In this document: piece after piece, positions 34,221-44,710 of the stretch
How positions within the stretch are numbered: position 1 is the stretch's first letter
How the letters are laid out: every line of letters starts with the position of its first letter
DNA from: Parasphingopyxis sp. CP4
GTDB taxonomy: Bacteria > Pseudomonadota > Alphaproteobacteria > Sphingomonadales > Sphingomonadaceae
NCBI RefSeq assembly: GCF_013378055.1
Contig: NZ_CP051130.1
Span: 186,001-250,000, forward strand
DNA length: 64,000 bases
Direction of reading: 5' to 3'
The notes under the pieces: generated by a model
The model's input: the letters and a program-made list of their open reading frames with translations, nothing else
Told to the model about the DNA's origin: nothing
Database searches by the model: none
Position numbers and translations under genes: made by a program

Positions 34221-35738
34221 ATGACGAGTGCCGCAGACATGCTGCAAAGCGAATTTGCGTCCTATGCTGATGTTATGCGCGCCCATGCCAGCGAACGCCC
34301 CGATGATATTGTGGTTGTTGCCGGTGATCGGCGGATCAGCTTTGCGGAATATGATCGTTATGGGGACCGGATCGCAGCAGGCTTGCAGCGCGACGGTGTC
34401 CAGCCGGGCGAGGCGGTTTCGATCTGCGGGCTAAATGGCTGGGCCTATGCGACGCTCTGGCTTGGCATATTGCGGGCAGGGGGGACGGTCGCGCCACTTG
34501 CACAAAGTTCGACGCCCGAAGCCCTTCGCCTGATGGTTGAAGATTGCGGCACGCGGCTTCTCTTCGCCGACCAATCGATCCTCGATAGCGTCGATGTCCC
34601 CGATGGTGTGACGCCGGTGACGCTTGACGACGATGCCGCGTTCGAAGCCTGGCTCCCCGATGTTGATGCGAAACCGGAGCCGGTTGAGATTGATCCCGAA
34701 CAGGGGTTCAACATCATCTATTCGAGCGGCACGACGGGCACGCCGAAAGGGATTGTCCATTCGCACCAGATGCGCTGGCGGCAGGTGACGGCCTTTGGCG
34801 GGACGATATTCACGCCGGACGCCGCAGCACTGCTGTCGACGCCGCTCTATTCCAACACGACTCTCGTTTCCTTCCTTCCCTGTGTCGGCAATGGCGGAAA
34901 AGCCGTCTTGGTCCAGAAGTTCAAGACCAAGGAATTTTTGGAACTCAGTGAGCGCGAAAAAGTGACGACCGCGATGCTCGTGCCGGTCCAGTATAAGCGC
35001 CTGATGGAAGAGCCCGAGTTCGATAGCTTCGATCTCTCATCCTATCAGATGAAATTCTGCACCAGCGCGCCGTTCTCGGCTGAGCTCAAAGCCGATATCC
35101 TGAAACGCTGGCCCGGCGGCCTTGTCGAGTTTTACGGGATGACCGAAGGCGGCGGCAGCTGTGCGCTGCGCGCCCATGAATTCCCGGACAAGCTCCACAC
35201 AGTTGGCCAACCCATGCCGGGGCATGAAATCCGCTTGATCGATGAAGAGGGCAAGGAAGTGCCCCAGGGTGAGATTGGCGAGATTGTTGGTCGATCGGGC
35301 ACGATCATGAAGGGCTATCATAACCGCCCGGAACAGACCCGCGAGACCGAATGGTATGACGAAGAGGGTAATCGTTACATCCGGACCGGTGATGTTGGAC
35401 GGTTCGATGAAGACGGATTCCTGACCCTGATGGATCGCCGCAAGGACATGATCATATCGGGTGGTTTCAATATATATCCCAGTGACTTGGAAGCCGTTGT
35501 CGTTGAGCATCCTGAAGTCGAAGAAGTTGCGGTCATTGGCGTCCATAGCGATGATTGGGGCGAAACTCCGGTGGGCGTAGTGGTCGGCCCGAGTGATGCT
35601 GATGCGATCAAGGAATGGGCCAATGCAAAGCTTGGCAAGACGCAACGTCTTGCGGCCGTCCATATTGTCGATGAATTGCCGCGCAGCGCGATCGGAAAAG
35701 TGTTGAAACGCGAGCTGCGTGACAGCCTGAGCCTGTAA
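34221..35738 (+). CDS. Acyl-CoA synthetase (class I adenylate-forming enzyme)
   Basis: A 505-residue ANL-superfamily ligase. ATP loop YSSGTTGTPKGIVHSH, the A5 motif EFYGMTEGGG, the hinge RTGDVGRFDEDGFLTLMDRRKD and the adenylation lysine in RSAIGKVLKRELR are all present. It activates a carboxylic acid to its CoA thioester, the entry step for the surrounding acyl-CoA dehydrogenases. Ribosome site GGGGAAGAG. The substrate pocket cannot be read by eye. Confidence 0.92.
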   Translation: MTSAADMLQSEFASYADVMRAHASERPDDIVVVAGDRRISFAEYDRYGDRIAAGLQRDGVQPGEAVSICGLNGWAYATLWLGILRAGGTVAPLAQSSTPEALRLMVEDCGTRLLFADQSILDSVDVPDGVTPVTLDDDAAFEAWLPDVDAKPEPVEIDPEQGFNIIYSSGTTGTPKGIVHSHQMRWRQVTAFGGTIFTPDAAALLSTPLYSNTTLVSFLPCVGNGGKAVLVQKFKTKEFLELSEREKVTTAMLVPVQYKRLMEEPEFDSFDLSSYQMKFCTSAPFSAELKADILKRWPGGLVEFYGMTEGGGSCALRAHEFPDKLHTVGQPMPGHEIRLIDEEGKEVPQGEIGEIVGRSGTIMKGYHNRPEQTRETEWYDEEGNRYIRTGDVGRFDEDGFLTLMDRRKDMIISGGFNIYPSDLEAVVVEHPEVEEVAVIGVHSDDWGETPVGVVVGPSDADAIKEWANAKLGKTQRLAAVHIVDELPRSAIGKVLKRELRDSLSL

Positions 35739-35840
35739 TTTCGACCAAGCGGCTATCGGTATCGACCGGACCCTTTGACGCGATCCCATCCAAAGCCGAG
35801 CCTGTCTCCGGGAGGCATGCCGCTAAAGGAGGGGATAGTG

Positions 35841-36281
35841 ATGCATGAATTTTCACGGATTGGCGCCGGTGCGATTATCGCAGGCGCGGCAATATTGGGC
35901 GGGCTCGCAGCGTCGCAAGCCGGGGCCCAGGAACAGCCCAGCTGGTCATGGCCGGAAGCGATGGAAAATCGACAAGCCTTGCCCGAAGGCACTGGCGGCG
36001 CTGCGCTGCGCGGTCGGATGATCAGCTATGTGATGGGTCTCGGCGTGCGCTGCCAGCATTGCCATGTTGGCGAAGAGGGCATGCCGCTCTCACAATTTGA
36101 TTTTGCCGCAGATGACCGCGAAGCGAAATCCATCGCCCGAGGCATGATCAGCATGACAGCAGCGCTCAATGAAGTGCAGCTGCCCGCGATTAGCGGCGGC
36201 GAAGGGCAACGGGTGACCTGTTTCACCTGCCATCGCGGTGAGACGACACCGGCAACCCGGCCACCGTCACCGGAAAGCTAA
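35841..36281 (+). CDS. Periplasmic diheme c-type cytochrome (reaction-centre cytochrome-like)
   Basis: 146 residues from ATG 35841, which has AAAGGAGGGG eight bases upstream; the longer frame to 35775 has no ribosome site. A signal peptide ends near SQAGA-QEQ. Two heme sites are visible: CQHCH (near residue 72) and CFTCH (near residue 132). Spacing and the GVRCQHCHVGEEG context recall the PF02276 photosynthetic-reaction-centre cytochrome group, which is widespread in non-phototrophs. Fourth gene of a catabolic operon, where an electron sink for a periplasmic step is plausible but not shown. Confidence 0.8.
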   Translation: MHEFSRIGAGAIIAGAAILGGLAASQAGAQEQPSWSWPEAMENRQALPEGTGGAALRGRMISYVMGLGVRCQHCHVGEEGMPLSQFDFAADDREAKSIARGMISMTAALNEVQLPAISGGEGQRVTCFTCHRGETTPATRPPSPES

Positions 36282-36299
36282 TGTCCTATCGCGGCGTCG

Positions 36300-36644
36300 T
36301 TAGTCTTCGTCTTGGGTACGATCACAGGTGAGCCGCGGCGCGCCGCCGGCATCGGTCGTGTAGCGACAGTCCACCGTCAACTCGGCGCCTGTATTGGGGT
36401 CGCGAACACTTGCTCGCCCAATATAGCGCGATCCGTCCTCGCTGAGGGCCATGGTGACATCGGTGACTTCTGCACCCTCGGCTCGATACGCATCGCGCAC
36501 CGCTTCTTCGACCAATTCTCGTTCGCGTTCAGCGTTGGCCTGGGCAGTTTCCGCAGCGCTTTGTTCCGGCGCATCGGGCGCTTCGCAGGCGACAATAAGC
36601 AAGGCGGACGCGCACAGCGCCACAGCGTTCCGATAATAGGTCAT
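36300..36644 (-). CDS. Small lipoprotein, single copy of a two-cysteine domain
   Basis: 114 residues with lipobox LLIVAC. An acidic helical stretch leads into a short domain (about residues 48-110): EEAVRDAYRAEG, DVTMALSEDGSRYIG, VDCRYTT, LTCD. The same domain occurs twice in the neighbouring lipoprotein at 36717. Function unknown. Convergent with the cytochrome c gene. Confidence 0.65.
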   Translation of the reverse strand: MTYYRNAVALCASALLIVACEAPDAPEQSAAETAQANAERERELVEEAVRDAYRAEGAEVTDVTMALSEDGSRYIGRASVRDPNTGAELTVDCRYTTDAGGAPRLTCDRTQDED

Positions 36645-36716
36645 GATAATCCTCAGCTATTCTCTTGCAGGATTAGCCGCAGGATCAGTGATTTTCCAGC
36701 CAGCCAAGCGCGAAAC

Positions 36717-37205
36717 CTAAGGTGCGCACTGCCAATTGGCATCGCCGTCAGCGAGCGTAACCGTGCAGTTATGGCGAAGGCGTTCGCCATTATTGCCGCT
36801 CGTATATTCGACAAACCCTACATATTCCGTTTCGCTTTGCGCGCTGAGTTCGGCATAGGCGTCGACCGCGCCGCGTTCCTCATAGCCATCGACAATCAGT
36901 TGGGCGAGATCGTTGATCCGCGGCGCACATTGCCAGGAAGCTTCCGTGCCTTCGGGAGGCTCGACCGTACAGGTCAAGGTGCGTTGAACACCGGATTCAG
37001 CGACAGTGAACTGCACTTCGCCAACATATCCGCCATCTTCCTGTTCTTCGAGGCTGACCGAGATATCTTCATATCCCTCGCCTTCATAATTATCGATGAT
37101 GGATTGTTCGATCCGTTCCTGGCTTGGTCCGCCAAAGCTGAACTCGCAGCCTGACAGAGCCAATGCCATTGCCGGAATCGCCAAATATCCTAACGCCCGT
37201 TTCAT
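36717..37205 (-). CDS. Lipoprotein with two copies of a two-cysteine domain
   Basis: 162 residues from ATG 37205 (GGGGGA upstream); lipobox ALSGC. Two tandem units are visible by eye: residues about 33-94 (IIDNYEGEGYEDISVSL ... YVGEV ... LTCT ... WQCAP) and about 97-162 (LIVDGYEERGAVDAY ... YVGFV ... NCTVT ... NWQCAP). Each unit has two cysteines and a W-x-C-A-P end. A related single unit is in the next gene. No known name. Confidence 0.7.
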   Translation of the reverse strand: MKRALGYLAIPAMALALSGCEFSFGGPSQERIEQSIIDNYEGEGYEDISVSLEEQEDGGYVGEVQFTVAESGVQRTLTCTVEPPEGTEASWQCAPRINDLAQLIVDGYEERGAVDAYAELSAQSETEYVGFVEYTSGNNGERLRHNCTVTLADGDANWQCAP

Positions 37206-37281
37206 ATCGTCCCCCAAATGATTCGCACCCAATTTGGAAAACTGCGGCAAAGCGAGAGATGAGTCAAAGTAGGGCGGCGGA

Positions 37282-38502
37282 CTAGGCCAGCGCGGAGTAA
37301 ATCAGCGTCTTCAATTCGCGACGGATCGGATAGACGTTGGAAGGCTGCAACTGGGTCATGAAGACCATGGTGAGGTCTTCCACCGGATCGACGAAAAAGG
37401 CCGTCGAATACATGCCGCCCCAATAGAATTCGCCTTTTGATCCCGGGATCATGGTTCGCGCGACATTATCGGTTACCGCAAAGCCCAAGCCAAATCCGGT
37501 GCCTGCATTCTGCGCTTCGCTGAACAAGGCCTGCGACATATCGGTCAGGTCCTTGCCATCGGGCAGGTGGTTCTGCGTCATCAGCGCGATCGTCTTGCGC
37601 CCAAGGATGCGCGTGCCGTCCAGCGTACCCTTGCCGAGTAACATCTTGCAAAAACGCATATAATCTGCGGACGTCGAAACCAGGCCGCCACCGCCGGAGA
37701 GGAGCTTGGGTTGTTTCGACCAGATACTTTTCTCCGCCCGGTCAGACAGCACCGGCTCTTTCGGAGTCCAGAGCCAGCAATCGCCCAGGCGATCGAGCTT
37801 GTCGTCCGGGACGGTGAAGCCAGTATCCTCCATCCCGAGGGGCGCAAAGATATGGTCGGCGAAATAGCTATCGAGCGTCTGGCCGGAGACCCGCTGGATT
37901 ACCGCGCCCAGCACATCGGTTGAAACCGAATAATTCCAGGCCGTGCCCGGCGAGAATTCAAGCGGCAGTGTCCCGAACTCAGCGACATAGCTTTCAAGGT
38001 CATGATTGCCGTGCCATTTCTCGATCTTGCGCTCCCGATAGGCGAGATCGACATTGGATCGGTTCTGGAAGGCGTAGGTCAGCCCGGACGTATGCCTGAG
38101 CAAATCCACCATGCGCATCGGCGCTTCGGTCGGCGTGGTGGTGAATGGCAACTCCCCGCCGCCACCAGCGTAAACGCCAATATTCTTGAACTCTGGCAGC
38201 ACCCGATGGACCGGATCGTCGAGCGCTACCTTGCCCTGTTCCACCAGCTGCATGAAGGCGACCGATGTGATCGGCTTGGTCATCGATGCAATGCGGAACA
38301 GCTGATTGTCCGCGAGGGGCGTGCCGTCTTCCCGCGCAATGCCATCAGACGCAAACAGCGCGAGATCGGCGCCGCGGCCGATCGCCAGCTGAAAATTCTT
38401 CAGCCGGCCGCTGGCGATATAGCGTTCGCGGATAAACTCGGGAATGAAAGCGAGCTTGTCCGGGACAAAGCCCAGGCTATCCGGTTCTGCCGTCTGCTGC
38501 AT
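37282..38502 (-). CDS. Serine hydrolase, beta-lactamase/EstB-like
   Basis: A 406-residue class C beta-lactamase-fold protein. The nucleophile motif is SMTK in FRIASMTKPITSVAF, the Tyr motif YSVSTDVLG, and the third motif is GGMYSTAFFVDP, the W-G-G form seen in EstB-type carboxylesterases instead of KTG/HTG. There is no export signal, so a cytoplasmic esterase or lactonase acting on a pathway intermediate fits better than antibiotic hydrolysis. Its start overlaps the stop of the upstream alcohol dehydrogenase by 1 nt. Confidence 0.88.
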   Translation of the reverse strand: MQQTAEPDSLGFVPDKLAFIPEFIRERYIASGRLKNFQLAIGRGADLALFASDGIAREDGTPLADNQLFRIASMTKPITSVAFMQLVEQGKVALDDPVHRVLPEFKNIGVYAGGGGELPFTTTPTEAPMRMVDLLRHTSGLTYAFQNRSNVDLAYRERKIEKWHGNHDLESYVAEFGTLPLEFSPGTAWNYSVSTDVLGAVIQRVSGQTLDSYFADHIFAPLGMEDTGFTVPDDKLDRLGDCWLWTPKEPVLSDRAEKSIWSKQPKLLSGGGGLVSTSADYMRFCKMLLGKGTLDGTRILGRKTIALMTQNHLPDGKDLTDMSQALFSEAQNAGTGFGLGFAVTDNVARTMIPGSKGEFYWGGMYSTAFFVDPVEDLTMVFMTQLQPSNVYPIRRELKTLIYSALA

Positions 38503-39584
38503 CAGTCGAACATGATCACCGAACGAGCGGAATCGCCGGAGCGCAGCTTGTCGAAGCCTTCATTGACCTGCTCGAGCGTAATCCGCTCGGCGATCACGGT
38601 ATCGAGATCCAGCTTGCCGTCGAGATAGAAGGCCACCAGGCGCGGCATATCGCGCATGAAGTGTCCCGAACCCATCAGCGAGCCCATGATCGATTTGCCT
38701 TGCAAGAATTCGGGGCCGTGGATTTCGACCATCTCGCCCGGTGGAATCATGCCAACGACAACCGCCTTGCCGCCGCGCCGCAGGACTTTCCAAGCCGTCT
38801 GGGTCGTGTCCGTGCGCCCGACGCATTCAACAGCATAATCGACGCCGCCGCCGGTTGCCTCGATAACCTGTTCGACGACATTGGCTTCGGTCGCATCGAA
38901 GGTCTTGGTGGCGCCAAGCTGGGTGGCGAGCTCGCGCTTCGCTTCCACCGGATCGATGGCGATGATATCGCCCGCGCCTGCAATTTTCGCCGAGTTGATG
39001 GCCGAAAGACCGATCCCGCCGGCGCCAACAACGGCAACAGTTTCACCCGGGCGCAAACCACAGGCGTTGAAGATTGAGCCCGAGCCGGTGATCACCGAAC
39101 AGCCGATCAGGGCTGCGCGATCCATCGGCATATCCTTGTCGATGGCGACGCAGGCATTTTCGTGAACCAGCATCTCTTCGGCAAAAGCGGAGAGATTGAG
39201 GAACTGCGCCATTGGCTCGCCATTCATCGTCAGGCGTGCCGGGCTGCCTTTGCCACGCTGCAGCGAGCTGTCCTGGCACAGCGTATGCTGGCCATTCTGA
39301 CAGAGATGACAGGTGCCGCAGGCTGGTGCGAGGAAGGTCACGACATGATCGCCGGGAGCGACATGCTGCACTTCGCTGCCAACAGCCGTCACAACGCCAG
39401 CGGCTTCATGGCCGAGCACCGTGGGCAGCGGATAGGGATAGACACCGTCCAGGAAGTGGAGGTCAGACCGGCACAGGCCGACGGCCGCCGTCTTCAGGCG
39501 TACTTCGCGCGGGCCGGGATCATCGATCTCGACTTCGGCAATTTCCATGGGTTTGCCGGGCTCGACAAGAATCGCAGCTTTCAT
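38502..39584 (-). CDS. Zinc-dependent alcohol dehydrogenase (class III-like MDR)
   Basis: A 360-residue medium-chain dehydrogenase. Catalytic zinc: CRSDLH and GHEAAG; structural zinc: four cysteines in CGTCHLCQNGQHTLC; NAD Rossmann motif GAGGIGLSAI. Close in type to S-(hydroxymethyl)glutathione/mycothiol dehydrogenases and aryl or terpene alcohol dehydrogenases. Second-to-last gene of the minus-strand catabolic operon. Confidence 0.9.
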   Translation of the reverse strand: MKAAILVEPGKPMEIAEVEIDDPGPREVRLKTAAVGLCRSDLHFLDGVYPYPLPTVLGHEAAGVVTAVGSEVQHVAPGDHVVTFLAPACGTCHLCQNGQHTLCQDSSLQRGKGSPARLTMNGEPMAQFLNLSAFAEEMLVHENACVAIDKDMPMDRAALIGCSVITGSGSIFNACGLRPGETVAVVGAGGIGLSAINSAKIAGAGDIIAIDPVEAKRELATQLGATKTFDATEANVVEQVIEATGGGVDYAVECVGRTDTTQTAWKVLRRGGKAVVVGMIPPGEMVEIHGPEFLQGKSIMGSLMGSGHFMRDMPRLVAFYLDGKLDLDTVIAERITLEQVNEGFDKLRSGDSARSVIMFD

Positions 39585-39644
39585 CGTCTTTTTCCTGCTT
39601 GAATATAGGGGCCCTCCCTCCAGGCGGAGGGAGGGCTGATAGAG

Positions 39645-40931
<1,287 letters not shown>

Positions 40932-40960
40932 GGGGTATCTCCTTTGGCTAAATCCTGGAT

Positions 40961-42430
40961 CTATTGCGTATCTGTCAGGCCGCGCATCCTGGCTATCCGC
41001 GCATGATGGTCGGCCTCTTTGATGGGGAAGCGACTCATGAAATATGCCGCTATAAGCCCAAGTGTCATGATTAATGCGACATAGATCAATGCTAAATCGA
41101 CAAGAACAGTGTCTGCCACTTCTCCAGGCGTTGCCTGATCGGGAAATGCAGCGATGGCGAGAATGGTCGCCGAGATGAATACACCGGCGCCCGAGACGCA
41201 TTTCTGGACGAAGAACTGGCCGGCAAAGAAGAGACCTTCAGATCGCCGCCCAGTCTTCTCGGCGTCATCTTCGATCACGTCGGTCAGCATCGAGGATTTG
41301 AGGATCAGGGCTGCAACCAGGGAGCCGGTGCCAATCGCGATGAAGAAAAGGATCGTCGGCAAGAGCGACGGATCGCTATTGTCCGGTACCAGCCCGAAGA
41401 TACGGCCGATATAGGGAACGGGTTGGAGGCAAACCGCGCCGATCAGGAAGATCGCAGCGGCCTTGGGCTTGCCGACTTTTCGCGACAGCAGGGTCGAGAA
41501 GACCACAGCGCCGACTATGCCGAACAGCAGGGCAAGCACATACCAGGCAAGCGCCGATGTCTCGAGCTCCCAGAAATAGGTGATGAAATAGGTCAGCAGC
41601 CCGAAGGAGATGCCCTGGCTTACATTGGCGCAAAAGCCGGCTGTCATCAGGATCAGGAAGGCCCGGTTGCGCAGCGAAGCAAATATGCCCCGGAAAGTCT
41701 GTCCCAAGGTCATATGGACCCGCTCGACAGTCGGCAGATATTTGATTTGGCTATGCGTACCAAGGGCCGAGATCAGGATCGCGCCGGACATGATTACCGA
41801 GGCGATGATCGCATAATCGCGATAGCCGGCCGGGTTGAGCTGGCCATCCGGATAGGCCGGCGTCGGGGCAAGCAGCACGGCAAAGGTGAAGAGCAGCATT
41901 GTCGCTCCGCCCAGCCAGCCAAAGAAAAAGCGCAACCCGAAGATCCGGGTGCGCTCATGATAATCACTAGTCAGCTCCGGCCCGAGTGCCGCCATGGGGA
42001 CTTCAAAGCATGACATCGTCACGCGAACCAGGAAAGCGATACCCCAGATATAGAAGAACATCCCGGTATTGGTCGTTTCCGGGGGATTCCAGAGCAGCAA
42101 GAAGAACAGCCCTGCCGGAATGGCCGACAGATAGAGGAACGGATGACGCCGTCCCCATTTCGTCCGCAAATTGTCCGAGATATGGCCGACGATCGGATCG
42201 ACAAAAGCGTCCATCATCAGCGCGATCAGCACGGCCGTACCAACGATAGCGGCAGGCACGCCGATCACCTGGTTATAATAGATCAGGAGTAACAGCGAGA
42301 AGCCATTATCCTTGATGCCAAAGGCGATTGCGCCGAACCCGAAGAAGAATTTTACCCGTCCCGGTACGCGCCGCTCAAGCGGAACGGCAATGTCGCCTGA
42401 GGCGGGTTTGGGCGCGGTGGCGTCTGTCAT
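40961..42430 (-). CDS. GPH-family MFS transporter (MFS_2)
   Basis: About 489 residues with twelve transmembrane helices. The start region [21 protein letters not shown], the [13 protein letters not shown] segment after helix 2 and WGRRHPF are typical of the glycoside-pentoside-hexuronide:cation symporter branch. In sphingomonads this branch is also found beside catabolic gene clusters for non-sugar compounds. Start at 42430 avoids overlap with the SDR stop at 42438; ATG 42457 is possible. Likely importer for the substrate of this cluster. Confidence 0.88.
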   Translation of the reverse strand: MTDATAPKPASGDIAVPLERRVPGRVKFFFGFGAIAFGIKDNGFSLLLLIYYNQVIGVPAAIVGTAVLIALMMDAFVDPIVGHISDNLRTKWGRRHPFLYLSAIPAGLFFLLLWNPPETTNTGMFFYIWGIAFLVRVTMSCFEVPMAALGPELTSDYHERTRIFGLRFFFGWLGGATMLLFTFAVLLAPTPAYPDGQLNPAGYRDYAIIASVIMSGAILISALGTHSQIKYLPTVERVHMTLGQTFRGIFASLRNRAFLILMTAGFCANVSQGISFGLLTYFITYFWELETSALAWYVLALLFGIVGAVVFSTLLSRKVGKPKAAAIFLIGAVCLQPVPYIGRIFGLVPDNSDPSLLPTILFFIAIGTGSLVAALILKSSMLTDVIEDDAEKTGRRSEGLFFAGQFFVQKCVSGAGVFISATILAIAAFPDQATPGEVADTVLVDLALIYVALIMTLGLIAAYFMSRFPIKEADHHARIARMRGLTDTQ

Positions 42431-42437
42431 TGCGGGG

Positions 42438-43283
42438 CTAGCTGTTGCCTCCCACATTTTCCTGGATCAGGTCCAGCAGCCCCGGTGAATTCTCATCCCA
42501 GCTATGGCGATGGCCAACCGTGATCCCGCCATCGACCGTCAGGTCCGTGCCATTCACAAAGCCACCCTGGTCCGAACACAGATAGAGGACGGCCTGGGCG
42601 ATATCGTCGGCGGCGCCGGATCGCGATACGGGCTGTGCCATTGGCGAGATCGCGCGGATGGCGGTGTCCACTTGCTGCGCCTCGGTCGGATCTTCAAAGC
42701 TATTGGCGAAGATGTTGGTCATGATGAAACCCGGGCTGATCGAGTTCACGCGAATGTTGAACTTGGCTAGCTGTGCCGCCGAAATCTTCGAGAGATGCCG
42801 CACTGCCGCCTTGGCCGTGGCATAGGCAACCGGCCCCCAGCCAGCTTCATGGGCGTTGATCGAGGAGGTGTTGATGATCACCCCACCACCGGCTTCTTTC
42901 ATATGATCCACGGCAAAGCGCGTACCCAACGCCACCGAGCGCAAGAGCAGGTTCATCGTCGTGTCCCAGCCTTCGGCTGTGATTTCGTCGATGGTTTCGG
43001 AAGCGCCGCCGGCGCCTGCATTGTTGAACAGTATGTCGATGCCGCCAAAATGGCTTGCGGCATTGTCGATCAGGCTTTTGAGATTGTCGACGTCGCACAC
43101 GTCGGTTGTCTGGAAGGCGAGTCGATTATCGAATCGGCTATCGGCGGCCATGGCATCGCCGGCTTCGCTATTCAGGTCACCCATCATGACCTGGGCACCC
43201 TCGGCGATAAACGCTTCAACCGTCGCTTTGCCGATGCCCGAAGCGCCGCCAGTCACGACAACGCGCTTGCCTTCGAATCTCAT
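42438..43283 (-). CDS. Short-chain dehydrogenase/reductase no. 2
   Basis: 281 residues from ATG 43283 (AGAGGAAAATT upstream). Classical SDR: TGGASGIGKA, NNAG, NTSSINAHEAGWG and YATAKAA for the active-site Ser, Tyr and Lys; MMGDLNS after strand 2 suggests NAD. First gene of the minus-strand operon and 85 nt from the shared operator. Confidence 0.9.
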   Translation of the reverse strand: MRFEGKRVVVTGGASGIGKATVEAFIAEGAQVMMGDLNSEAGDAMAADSRFDNRLAFQTTDVCDVDNLKSLIDNAASHFGGIDILFNNAGAGGASETIDEITAEGWDTTMNLLLRSVALGTRFAVDHMKEAGGGVIINTSSINAHEAGWGPVAYATAKAAVRHLSKISAAQLAKFNIRVNSISPGFIMTNIFANSFEDPTEAQQVDTAIRAISPMAQPVSRSGAADDIAQAVLYLCSDQGGFVNGTDLTVDGGITVGHRHSWDENSPGLLDLIQENVGGNS

Positions 43284-43367
43284 AATTTTCCTCTCATGAT
43301 GGACGCTAGGCGAAAGCGCAGAAGCGAGAAAGCCCGTTTCGTCCGAAAACTTTTTCTTGTCGCTTAG

Positions 43368-43393
43368 CCGATAATTGACGTAAGCGTAAAGCA
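43368..43393 (+). promoter_or_regulatory. LiuR-like operator between divergent catabolic operons
   Basis: TTGACGTAAGCGTAAA at 43375-43390, preceded by GATAAT (43370-43375). The 26-bp block is identical to 32127-32152 except for two transitions. It lies between the SDR operon (minus) and the acyl-CoA dehydrogenase operon (plus), 85-90 nt from either start codon, and could control both. Confidence 0.65.
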
Positions 43394-43477
43394 AGACTCG
43401 ACGCCGGATTTTGCTTTTTTGCCGACCGGCCTCGCTCACATGATAGATTGCGCTGACGCACGAACAGGAGATTCGCC

Positions 43478-44659
43478 ATGTCCGACCTTGAAACTTTCCG
43501 AAGCGAGACCCGCGCCTGGCTGGAAGAAAACTGCCCGGAAGAAATGCGCGCACCGGTCCGCGACGAAGACGATGTGTTCTGGGGCGGCCGCAACGCGACG
43601 TTCAAGAACGACGCGCAAAAGGCCTGGTTCGATGCCTGTGTCGAGAAGGGCTATACCGTTCCCGAATGGCCAACCGATTATGGTGGGGCAGGGCTCGCAC
43701 CAGCGGAAAGCAAGATCCTCAAACAGGAAATGGCGCGCATCAAGGCACGCCCGCCGCTGTCCAGCTTTGGCATCTGGATGCTTGGCCCGGCACTGCTGCA
43801 GTTCGGCACCGAAGAGCAGAAGCTGCATTATCTGAACCAGATAGCCCGCGGTGAGATCCGCTGGTGCCAGGGCTATTCCGAGCCGGGTTCGGGGTCTGAC
43901 CTGGTTAGTCTTCAGACCTTTGGCGAAGACAAGGGCGATCATTGGGTCGTCAATGGCCAGAAGATCTGGACCAGCTATGCCGACAAGGCCGACTGGATTT
44001 TTTGCCTCGTCCGTACGGACAAGGAAGACAAATATCGCGGCATCACCTTCATGCTGTTCGACATGACCTCAAAAGGCGTGTCGACCAAGCCGATCCTGCT
44101 GATCTCTGGCAGCTCGCCTTTCTGCGAAACATTTTTTGACGATGTCGAAGTACCGAATGACCAGTTTGTCGGTGAGATTAATCGCGGCTGGGATGTGGCC
44201 AAATATCTGCTGGGCCATGAGCGCGAAATGATTTCCGGCATGGGCGGCGGTGGAGGCATTGGCTCGCTCGGCAAGGCCGTGATGCCGAGCCTTGGCGAAG
44301 ATGCGATGGGCCGGCTGGATGATCCACTGCTCCGTGCGCAGCTGGCAGAGCTGGATGTTGAGGCACTCGCCTTCAAAGCGATGGCCGAACGCTTCATGGA
44401 TGAGCTCAAGGCGAAGAAGAACCACCCGGCCACGCCGAACATGATGAAATATGTCGGGACCGAGCTGAACAAGCGCCGGCATGAGTTGGTGATGGCATCG
44501 GGCGGATCCGAAGCGCTGGAATGGGAAAGCGAAGAATCGCGCGGCGGTGCAAAGGCTCGCGATTGGCTGCGCACGAAGGCGAACAGTATCGAAGGCGGCA
44601 CCAGCGAGGTGATGCTCAACGTAATTTCGAAGCGGATCCTGGAACTGCCGGACGCGTAA
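43478..44659 (+). CDS. Acyl-CoA dehydrogenase no. 3, probable alpha subunit of a heteromeric enzyme
   Basis: 393 residues with AGGAGATTC before the ATG. Signatures WCQGYSEPGSGSDLV and SSPFCETFFDDVEVP match paralogue no. 1, but here the base motif is intact: NSIEGGTSEVMLNVISKRIL supplies the Glu. It is followed after 51 nt by a dehydrogenase that lacks that segment. Such adjacent pairs form alpha2beta2 enzymes in actinobacterial steroid side-chain degradation, and the same is inferred here. Confidence 0.9.
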   Translation: MSDLETFRSETRAWLEENCPEEMRAPVRDEDDVFWGGRNATFKNDAQKAWFDACVEKGYTVPEWPTDYGGAGLAPAESKILKQEMARIKARPPLSSFGIWMLGPALLQFGTEEQKLHYLNQIARGEIRWCQGYSEPGSGSDLVSLQTFGEDKGDHWVVNGQKIWTSYADKADWIFCLVRTDKEDKYRGITFMLFDMTSKGVSTKPILLISGSSPFCETFFDDVEVPNDQFVGEINRGWDVAKYLLGHEREMISGMGGGGGIGSLGKAVMPSLGEDAMGRLDDPLLRAQLAELDVEALAFKAMAERFMDELKAKKNHPATPNMMKYVGTELNKRRHELVMASGGSEALEWESEESRGGAKARDWLRTKANSIEGGTSEVMLNVISKRILELPDA

Positions 44660-44710
44660 GGCGCGCCGTTCCACCCGCTCAAGAAACACCATAGAATAAA
44701 GAGAAACAGG

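Noticed and set aside
37282-38502. Antibiotic-resistance beta-lactamase
   Set aside because: No signal peptide and the third motif is of EstB esterase type; catabolic context.
38540-38560. Sequence resembling the TTCGACAAGCTC repeat
   Set aside because: Falls in the coding frame of the alcohol dehydrogenase (GFDKLRSG); a chance match of codon composition.
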